Below, piece after piece: positions 7,728 through 12,329 of a stretch of 12,329 nt of DNA. Under the pieces are notes generated by a model, which made no database searches, was not told where the DNA came from, and saw nothing but the letters and a program-made list of their open reading frames with translations. Within the stretch, counting starts at the first letter, position 1, and each line of letters starts with the position of its first letter. The position numbers and the translations under genes are program-made. The stretch comes from Candidatus Omnitrophota bacterium (lineage in GTDB: Bacteria; Omnitrophota; Omnitrophia; Omnitrophales; Aquincolibacteriaceae), in NCBI GenBank assembly GCA_023247135.1, contig JAHFHB010000031.1:1-12329 (forward strand), in the 5' to 3' direction.

Positions 7728-8513
7728 TCAAACAGTAAAAAATTCTTTGACGCCTGCGCGAACCTGTTCCCTGAGGGACTTGCTGTGCGCTTCCCGAAAG
7801 TCGCGCCAGTCGCGGCTTTTGGCTTCCAAAGATTCAAAGAGTTGTTTTCTGAAATCGACTTTGAGTAGCTCCGGGGCGGAGCCTACCTGGCTGACCGTGA
7901 CCGGATAACCTTTTCTCTCAAACGCATAAGCTTCCTCGGTCAGCGCTTCAGCCAAACCCGGCTGATCCGCCGGCGCGTAAAGTAAAAAGGGCAGCTGCTC
8001 GCTCGGATGTTTCTTCATGCGAATAAGCTCGCCGTAGCGGCCCTTCCACGCCGCCCCGATCAGCGCCACCGATGAAAAAGCTTCCGGATGCTGCACCGCC
8101 AGATAAGCCGCGTAATGCGCACCGCCGCCTTCGCCCACGAGATAAATGCTGTGCTTATCGATCTTGTAGCGCTCCGTCACTTCCTGCATGATCTTTAGAA
8201 TCCAGGCGTCCATGGCCGTGGGCAAATCCTCCGGCCGCAGATTCGAAGGCGCGAGCACAATCAAGCTGCGGCGTTTTGTAAAACTTTGCCACGGCGCCAA
8301 AGCATCCTCGGGCGACGCGCCTTCAGAAGGAATCGCCACAAGCAGCGGATACGCCTGTTTCACCGAATAAGTTTCGGGCACCAAAAGCGCCACCGGATAA
8401 CGAGCGTCTTCGAGCTTCACCAGTCCGGTTGGCACCACGGCCTGTTCTTCAGCAAAAGCCAAAGCGCAGCCTGCGCCTATTAATAAAAGAAGCAGCGTTG
8501 ATTTTTTAATCAT
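7728..8513 (-). CDS. Exported alpha/beta-hydrolase-like protein, apparently lacking the nucleophile Ser
   Basis: The 261-residue protein begins MIKKSTLLLLLIGAGCALAFA, a Sec signal peptide with likely cleavage after AFA (residue 21). A lipobox is not convincing because Gly stands at -3. The mature part resembles secreted esterase/dienelactone-hydrolase-type folds: YPLLVAIPSEG (55-65), RSLIVLAPS, then IYLVGEGGGAHYAAYLAVQHPEAF (123-146), the usual strand-nucleophile elbow-helix. The elbow reads G-E-G-G-G where G-x-S-x-G is expected, so Gly129 replaces the catalytic serine. Asp183 could be the acid, and no clear C-terminal catalytic His is seen. It may be a pseudoenzyme or binding protein. A TTG at 8538-8540 would extend it nine residues. 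The ATG with AGGA 4-5 nt upstream and a clean signal peptide is preferred. It is first in the operon with ilvBNC, but its function is unknown. Confidence 0.85.
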   Translation of the reverse strand: MIKKSTLLLLLIGAGCALAFAEEQAVVPTGLVKLEDARYPVALLVPETYSVKQAYPLLVAIPSEGASPEDALAPWQSFTKRRSLIVLAPSNLRPEDLPTAMDAWILKIMQEVTERYKIDKHSIYLVGEGGGAHYAAYLAVQHPEAFSSVALIGAAWKGRYGELIRMKKHPSEQLPFLLYAPADQPGLAEALTEEAYAFERKGYPVTVSQVGSAPELLKVDFRKQLFESLEAKSRDWRDFREAHSKSLREQVRAGVKEFFTV

Positions 8514-8566
8514 GAGATCCTGAAGGAACCCGGCAGGCAAAACGTACCGTGACCCAAAAGTTTAGG

Positions 8567-8596
8567 ATTATAAATCAAAGCAGCTGTGGATGTCAA
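8567..8596 (-). promoter_or_regulatory. Consensus sigma70-type promoter for the hydrolase-ilvBNC operon
   Basis: On the minus strand a perfect -35 TTGACA (complement of 8591-8596) and a perfect -10 TATAAT (complement of 8567-8572) are separated by 18 nt. Initiation near 8560 would give a leader of about 47 nt before the ATG at 8513. The leader shows no terminator or leader peptide. A match this close to consensus implies strong, largely constitutive transcription, which is an inference. The remaining gap to the uvrB stop (8597-8707) shows no recognised element and no clear uvrB terminator. Confidence 0.85.
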
Positions 8597-8707
8597 TTTA
8601 CCTAACTTAAGTCTCAGAAACGGGATGAGGCCTGCGAATACCGGGTTTGCGGGTCTGGCTGGCGGCGCTAAAATATACTTAACCCATTGGTATTAATAGA
8701 GATAGGA

Positions 8708-10687
8708 TCATGGCTTGGCTTCGAGCCTGCGAATTTCATCGCGGTACTGAGCGGCTTTTTGGAAGTCGAGCGCACGCGCAGCGGCTTCCATGCGGCTTTT
8801 CAAATAAGCCAGATGAGTCTTTATCTCGTACTGCGCGTCGTCTTCCCCCACCGCCTCTGCGACAAAATGCTCCGCCGCCTTGTAGCGCTCAATCCCCTCA
8901 CGGATTTCTTTTTTAATGGTCTGCGGGGTGATGCCTTCGCGCTCATTATAGGCCCGCTGGATTTTCCGGCGGCGCGAAGTTTCGGCCATGGCGCGCGCCA
9001 TCGAGTCGGTGATGCGGTCCGCATACATGATGACCTTGCCCTTGATGTGACGCGCAGCGCGGCCGGCAGTCTGAATCAAAGAAACCTCGCTGCGCAAAAA
9101 TCCTTCCTTATCCGCATCCAGGATCACCACAAGCGAAACCTCCGGCAAATCCAGGCCTTCGCGTAAAAGGTTAACACCGATGATGCAATCATATTTTTTC
9201 AAACGCAGATCGCGTAAAACCTCCACGCGTTCAAACGCGTCCATCTCGGAATGCAGGTACTGTCCTTTCACACCCACTTCACGCAAATAACGGCTGAGGT
9301 CTTCCGCCATTTTCTTGGTCAGCGTCGTCACAAGCACCCGCTCGCTCACGGCCACGCGTGATTTAATCTCGCCGATCAAATCATCGATTTGGCCGCGAGT
9401 CTTGCGCACTTCGATTTCAGGATCGAGCAAGCCGGTCGGGCGGATGATCTGCTCGACGTGCACGGGAGTCCGGCCCATCTCATAATCGCTGGGAGTTGCA
9501 GAGACATACAGCAGCGGACCGATCTTGCGTTCAAACTCATCAAATTTGAGCGGCCGGTTGTCCAGCGCGGAGGGCAGCCGGAAGCCGTGTTCGACCAGTA
9601 CGCGCTTGCGCGCGGCATCCCCGTTATACATGCCGCGTATCTGCGGCAAAGTTTGATGGGACTCGTCGATGATCGTCATGAAATCTTTCGGGAAATAATC
9701 AATCAGCGACGCAGGCGCTTCTCCGGGCGCGCGGCCGGATAAATGCCGCGAGTAATTTTCAATGCCCGAACAATACCCGACTTCTTTAAGCATCTCCAGA
9801 TCATAAAGCGTCCGCGAATCCAGTCTTCTCGCCTCGACCTCTTTGCCGGCGAGAGTCATCTCACGCAGACGCGCGGTCAATTCGGCGCGAATGGCTTCCA
9901 TGCCGGCCTGCAACCGGGCCGAAGGCGTTACAAAGTGCTTGGCCGGATAAATCGCCAGGCGTTCCAGAGCGCGCACCGGCCGTTGATCGGCCGCATCCAG
10001 CAATTCAATGTGAATCACTTTCCCGCCTTCGATTTCTATCCGGTTCGGCGCGTCTCCGTAAGACGGGAACAAATCAATCCGCCCGCCGCGCACCCTGAAA
10101 GTTCCACGCTTTAATTCGGCATCCACGCGTTCATATTGCAGCGCAACCAGTTCAGCAATGAACTTTTCGCGTTCACAGGCATGGCCCTGTTCAATCTGAA
10201 TCAGCATGCCCTGCCAGTCCTCGGGAGAACCCAGTCCGTAAATGCAGGAGACGCTCGCCACGATAATGCAGTCGCGGCGTGAAAGAACAGAACTCGTCGC
10301 GCGCAAACGCAGCCGGTCGAGGTCGTCATTGATGGACGCGTCCTTTTCGATGTAGGTGTCAGTGTGCGGGATGTACGCTTCCGGCTGGTAATAATCGTAA
10401 TACGACACGAAATACTCGACCGCGTTCTCAGGAAAAAACTCACGCAGCTCTGCGTACAGCTGCGCCGCCAAAGTTTTGTTGTGGGAAATCACGAGGGTGG
10501 GCCGCTGCATCCTCTGGATGACATGCGCCATCGTGAAGGTTTTTCCCGAACCCGTAACGCCGATCAATACCGCTTCCTTTTTGCCCGACTGAAACGCCGC
10601 GGTGATGGCCTCAATGGCGGCGGGCTGATCGCCGCACGGTTTCATTTTTGACGTCAACTTGAAGGTTTCAGACACGGTAGTGCCCAT
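8708..10687 (-). CDS. uvrB: UvrABC excinuclease subunit B
   Basis: This DNA-damage recognition helicase-like subunit is loaded by UvrA and recruits UvrC for nucleotide excision repair. The 659 residues contain Walker A GVTGSGKT (43-50), the DNA-clamping beta-hairpin YYDYYQPEAYIP (about 96-107), Walker B-type DESHQTLPQ (341-349), and YVSATPSDYE (394-403). Helicase motifs V and VI follow as GVNLLREGLDLPEVSLV (504-520) and QTAGRAARH (539-547). A C-terminal UVR domain for UvrC contact spans about 618-657. Length is normal. The ATG at 10685-10687 comes three nt after the nadC stop. Its GGAG ribosome site lies within the last nadC codons, so translation is likely coupled. No disruption is seen. Confidence 0.98.
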   Translation of the reverse strand: MGTTVSETFKLTSKMKPCGDQPAAIEAITAAFQSGKKEAVLIGVTGSGKTFTMAHVIQRMQRPTLVISHNKTLAAQLYAELREFFPENAVEYFVSYYDYYQPEAYIPHTDTYIEKDASINDDLDRLRLRATSSVLSRRDCIIVASVSCIYGLGSPEDWQGMLIQIEQGHACEREKFIAELVALQYERVDAELKRGTFRVRGGRIDLFPSYGDAPNRIEIEGGKVIHIELLDAADQRPVRALERLAIYPAKHFVTPSARLQAGMEAIRAELTARLREMTLAGKEVEARRLDSRTLYDLEMLKEVGYCSGIENYSRHLSGRAPGEAPASLIDYFPKDFMTIIDESHQTLPQIRGMYNGDAARKRVLVEHGFRLPSALDNRPLKFDEFERKIGPLLYVSATPSDYEMGRTPVHVEQIIRPTGLLDPEIEVRKTRGQIDDLIGEIKSRVAVSERVLVTTLTKKMAEDLSRYLREVGVKGQYLHSEMDAFERVEVLRDLRLKKYDCIIGVNLLREGLDLPEVSLVVILDADKEGFLRSEVSLIQTAGRAARHIKGKVIMYADRITDSMARAMAETSRRRKIQRAYNEREGITPQTIKKEIREGIERYKAAEHFVAEAVGEDDAQYEIKTHLAYLKSRMEAAARALDFQKAAQYRDEIRRLEAKP

Positions 10688-10690
10688 GCC

Positions 10691-11530
10691 TCACTCCATC
10701 AGCATGGAAAAATCAAGCGGCGGAGCGGAGTGCGTGAGCGCTCCCACGGAGATCCAGTCCACCCCCATCGCGGCGTAATGCACGACGTTTTCAAGCGTCA
10801 TGCCGCCGGAGGCTTCCAGAATCACCTGCGGCTGGATCTTTCTAGCCAGCCGTACTGCCTGGCGCAACGCATCGGGTTTAAAATTGTCGAACAGAATGAC
10901 TCCGGGTTCAAGCTTGAGCGCCTCGCGCAGCTCTTTAAGGTTTCGCACTTCAATTTCAAAGCGTCCGCGGAACTTCGCCAGTTTTTTAAAGTCGGCAAAA
11001 GCCCGGTGGTTTTCTTTGATGAAAATGGCGTCATAAAGCCCCAGCCGGTGATTTTTTCCGCCGCCCATGCGCACCGCGTATTTTTCAACTTCGCGCCAAA
11101 GCGGCGTCGTTTTGCGCGTATCCAGGATCAAAACGGGTGAATGCGCAACGCGCCGCACAAATTCATGCGTCCGGGTTGCAATACCGGAGAGGTGCGCCAG
11201 CAAATTGAGCGCCACACGTTCCCCGCTTAAAACGGAACGCGCGGGACCTTCAAGCCGGATCAACTTGGCGCCTTTTGGAAACCGCCGGCCATCGCGTAAA
11301 AGCGGCTTGACCCGGACACGCGGGTCCAAAAGCCGGTAGACCTCTTCGAAAACTGCGGCCCCGCAAAAAGTTCCGCCTTGCTTGGCCCACACCACCGCCC
11401 GGGCCCGGCGCCCAAGGGGGATCAGGGTGGCCGAAGTAATATCCCCTCGGCCGACATCTTCTTCCAGCGCCAGCTTCAAAGCCGTTTGCGTCGCTTTTGA
11501 GAATGCAAAATTATTTTTATGCGTTCGCAT
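10691..11530 (-). CDS. nadC: Nicotinate-nucleotide pyrophosphorylase (quinolinate phosphoribosyltransferase)
   Basis: This enzyme converts quinolinate and PRPP to nicotinate mononucleotide, CO2 and pyrophosphate in de novo NAD synthesis. The 279 residues show ALEEDVGRGDIT (21-32), SGERVALNLLAHLSGIAT (102-119), and DTRKTTPLWREVEKYAVRMGGGKNHR (137-162) with the substrate-binding Arg/Lys/His residues. IKENH follows with Lys172, then FEIEV, ILFDNF with Asp215, EASGGM and DWISVGALTHS. All are hallmarks of NadC, and length is typical. The ATG at 11528-11530 has AAAGGAG five to six nt upstream. It heads the nadC-uvrB pair. nadA and nadB are not in the window. No convincing promoter was found in the 98 nt between it and the palindromic repeat. 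Confidence 0.97.
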   Translation of the reverse strand: MRTHKNNFAFSKATQTALKLALEEDVGRGDITSATLIPLGRRARAVVWAKQGGTFCGAAVFEEVYRLLDPRVRVKPLLRDGRRFPKGAKLIRLEGPARSVLSGERVALNLLAHLSGIATRTHEFVRRVAHSPVLILDTRKTTPLWREVEKYAVRMGGGKNHRLGLYDAIFIKENHRAFADFKKLAKFRGRFEIEVRNLKELREALKLEPGVILFDNFKPDALRQAVRLARKIQPQVILEASGGMTLENVVHYAAMGVDWISVGALTHSAPPLDFSMLME

Positions 11531-11627
11531 CGAGACTCCTTTGGGTCGGAATGAAATAAAAAATCACAAAATCCAAATCCATGTTTTTAATCTTCATGAT
11601 CTTTAAATTTTTTCCAGCATCAATCAT

Positions 11628-11729
11628 GTCATTGCGAGGGACGTGCGAAGCACGACCCGAAGCAATCTTAGCACGCGATTAAAGAAAAACCGAGATTGCT
11701 TCGTCGCAAAAAACACTCCTCGCAATGAC
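11628..11729. repeat. MITE-like palindromic repeat (GTCATTGCGAGG family)
   Basis: The two ends are perfect 12-nt inverted repeats, GTCATTGCGAGG (11628-11639) and CCTCGCAATGAC (11718-11729). Inside them GAAGCAATCT (11659-11668) is mirrored by AGATTGCTTC (11693-11702), so each half reads GTCATTGCGAGG...GAAGCAATCT outward-in. The left half also has its own hairpin, CGTGC-GAA-GCACG (11642-11654). This pattern matches a dispersed short palindromic repeat found between genes in many bacterial genomes. There is no coding capacity, so movement would need a transposase elsewhere. No clear target-site duplication abuts the ends; a TCAAT pair at 11620 and 11734 is not adjacent. Confidence 0.85.
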
Positions 11730-11750
11730 GACGTCAATTAAACGATTGTG

Positions 11751-11778
11751 AATTATTTTCGAAAATTGAAAAATAATT
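11751..11778. repeat. A+T-rich inverted repeat
   Basis: AATTATTTT (11751-11759) pairs with AAAATAATT (11770-11778) around a 10-nt centre that is itself nearly palindromic (TTTTCGAAAA at 11756-11765). It lies just upstream of the candidate microprotein promoter. It could be an operator or simply A+T-rich upstream DNA. No known regulator site was recognised. Confidence 0.4.
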
Positions 11779-11779
11779 T

Positions 11780-11808
11780 TTGCGTTTTAAAAATTATGGA
11801 CGTAGAAT
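11780..11808 (+). promoter_or_regulatory. Candidate promoter for the lysine-rich microprotein
   Basis: A -10 element TAGAAT (11803-11808, five of six consensus bases) follows a poor -35 TTGCGT (11780-11785) with an ideal 17-nt spacer. Very A+T-rich DNA lies upstream. Initiation near 11814 would yield a leader of about 110 nt. The weak -35 makes the assignment tentative. Confidence 0.4.
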
Positions 11809-11854
11809 CATGTTCGTATTAAAGAAAGTGATCAAGTGTAAGTCAAGTTGTGCC

Positions 11855-11904
11855 GTTAGAAATTAGCAAGTGGAAACTCGCAGCCTTTCGCGGGCTTTCC
11901 TAAC
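11855..11904 (+). promoter_or_regulatory. Structured leader: possible three-way RNA junction
   Basis: GTTAG (11855-11859) can pair with CTAAC (11900-11904), enclosing two abutting hairpins. The first is GCAAGT/ACTCGC (11866-11881) with a GGAA (GNRA-type) tetraloop and one A-C mismatch. The second is AGCC/GGCT (11882-11896) with a 7-nt loop. Junction strands would be AAATTA and TTC. The fold ends seven nt before the GAAAGGA ribosome site. It does not match a riboswitch class I know. Hand folding only, so the structure is tentative. Confidence 0.4.
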
Positions 11905-11924
11905 ACTGAAGAAAGGATACAAAA

Positions 11925-11978
11925 ATGGCAAAGAAAAAAGCGAAGAAGAAAGCGGCTAGCAAGAAAAAGAGAAAGTAA
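11925..11978 (+). CDS. Lysine-rich 17-residue microprotein
   Basis: The ATG at 11925-11927 opens a 17-codon frame, MAKKKAKKKAASKKKRK, ending in TAA. Twelve of the 17 residues are Lys or Arg. There is no membrane or signal segment. An AAAGGA ribosome site lies about seven nt upstream, and a strong intrinsic terminator starts 18 nt after the stop, so the gene looks complete and monocistronic. It is the only plus-strand gene seen. Lys is encoded by both AAA and AAG, and Ala by GCA, GCG and GCT, so this is not a simple tandem repeat of one codon. The composition would suit binding to DNA, RNA or the ribosome, as in H1-like tails or tiny basic ribosomal proteins, but no family is recognised. It might instead be an incidental frame in a small RNA. 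Confidence 0.6.
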   Translation: MAKKKAKKKAASKKKRK

Positions 11979-11995
11979 TCTTTTTCGGCAAATCA

Positions 11996-12033
11996 AGGGC
12001 TGAACCCAAACGGGTTCAGCCCTTTTTTGTTTT
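11996..12033 (+). terminator. Strong intrinsic terminator after the microprotein
   Basis: AGGGCTGAACCC (11996-12007) pairs perfectly with GGGTTCAGCCCT (12012-12023) around an AAAC loop. TTTTTGTTTT follows directly. This is a textbook Rho-independent terminator on the plus strand. On the minus strand the hairpin is followed only by a weak T-containing stretch, so it may also help end the convergent pseudouridine synthase message. Confidence 0.93.
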
Positions 12034-12049
12034 AGAACCGAATCATTGT

Positions 12050-12329
12050 TCATCGCCGTCCAACCCTCCGCATATCTTCCGGTAACACGTCTTCGAAACA
12101 TAGGAGTTCCCCGCTCATCGGATGCGGAAACTCCAGCTTGATCGAGTGCAGGGCCGGCCGGGTTATCAGGCCCGCGGTATCAAGCTTTACGCCATACTTC
12201 GCATCGCCCAAAACAGGGAATCCCATGAACGCAGCCTGAGCGCGAATCTGGTGGGAACGGCCGGTTTCCAAACAGATTTTCGCCAGCGTCAGCGCGCCTT
12301 TTTCTGACGCCGCATAACGTACCGGTTCA
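12050..12329 (-). CDS. RluA/RluD-family pseudouridine synthase, C-terminal part
   Basis: This enzyme isomerises uridine to pseudouridine in rRNA or tRNA. Only the last 92 or so residues are in the window, and the 5' end lies beyond 12329. The visible frame runs EPVRYAASEKGALTLAKICL and then ETGRSHQIRAQAAFMGFPVLGD, the conserved family block that normally reads GR(T/S)HQIR. AKYG follows, then LHSIKLEFPHPMSGELLCFEDVLPEDM, the usual C-terminal strand with L-H-x(n)-L-x-F-x-H-P. The catalytic Asp of the H-R-L-D motif would be upstream, outside the window. The exact target (23S rRNA helix 69, tRNA position 32 and others) cannot be decided from this end. The gene converges on the microprotein gene, with the terminator between them. 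Confidence 0.92.
   Translation of the reverse strand, partial: EPVRYAASEKGALTLAKICLETGRSHQIRAQAAFMGFPVLGDAKYGVKLDTAGLITRPALHSIKLEFPHPMSGELLCFEDVLPEDMRRVGRR

Larger units (their letters stand above)
11531..11924. other. Intergenic region between divergent nadC and the microprotein gene
   Basis: This 394-nt stretch has no recognisable protein gene longer than a few codons. In order it holds the nadC ribosome site and an A+T-rich leader (11531-11627), a 102-bp palindromic repeat (11628-11729), and an A+T-rich hairpin (11751-11778). A candidate plus-strand promoter (11780-11808) and a foldable leader (11814-11924) follow. Its base composition is markedly more A+T-rich than the coding regions, apart from the repeat. 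Confidence 0.8.

Noticed and set aside
8451..8513. Lipoprotein signal (Cys16) on the hydrolase-like protein.
   Set aside because: Position -3 is Gly instead of Leu/Val/Ile, and a standard AFA cleavage site follows.
11519..11597. A 26-codon minus-strand frame (starting MKIKNMDLDF) overlapping the nadC start, as a possible leader peptide.
   Set aside because: No ribosome site precedes it, and no codon run or terminator suggests attenuation.
11925..12033. The Lys-rich frame plus terminator as a lysine-responsive attenuation leader.
   Set aside because: No plus-strand gene follows the terminator in the window. The next gene is convergent.
11856..12101. An 81-residue minus-strand frame across the microprotein region.
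   Set aside because: It runs antisense through the leader, the microprotein and the terminator hairpin, and shows no motif. The plus-strand SD, stop and terminator architecture is more convincing.

Overview
The window is a compact bacterial chromosome segment of fairly high G+C. Almost every gene is on the minus strand. The genes are housekeeping and biosynthetic: branched-chain and aromatic amino acids, NAD, DNA repair, pilin processing and rRNA/tRNA modification. The prepilin peptidase and diderm-style gene content suggest a Gram-negative, prototrophic bacterium. The lineage cannot be fixed from the sequence. The short-palindrome repeats and variant KARI motif would fit an environmental group such as Omnitrophota, Elusimicrobiota or Deltaproteobacteria, but this is a weak inference. 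No phage, transposase, CRISPR, tRNA or rRNA was recognised.

Reading in the direction of minus-strand transcription (right to left): the right edge holds the C-terminal part of an RluA/RluD-type pseudouridine synthase (12050 to beyond 12329). Next is the only plus-strand gene, a 17-residue lysine-rich microprotein (11925-11978). It has its own candidate promoter, a foldable leader, a Shine-Dalgarno site and a strong intrinsic terminator. A 102-bp palindromic MITE-like repeat (11628-11729) separates it from nadC-uvrB, a tightly coupled pair. A near-perfect sigma70 promoter (8567-8596) then starts a long run: a secreted alpha/beta-hydrolase-like protein lacking the nucleophile serine, then ilvB, ilvN and ilvC.

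A hairpin terminator or attenuator and two more hairpins fill the 174 nt between ilvC and leuA. No promoter is visible there, so leuA-aroE-pilD-aroC may depend on read-through. leuA and aroE overlap by ATGA. A perfect 13-bp-arm palindrome (REP-like) lies between aroE and pilD. aroC runs off the left edge.

Functionally, IlvB/IlvN make acetolactate, IlvC makes the dihydroxy acids, and LeuA draws 2-ketoisovalerate into leucine. AroE and AroC belong to the shikimate pathway. NadC makes nicotinate mononucleotide and UvrB acts in nucleotide excision repair. The most unusual locus is the microprotein with its structured leader. The serine-less hydrolase heading the ilv operon and the ilvC-leuA intergenic RNA structures come next.
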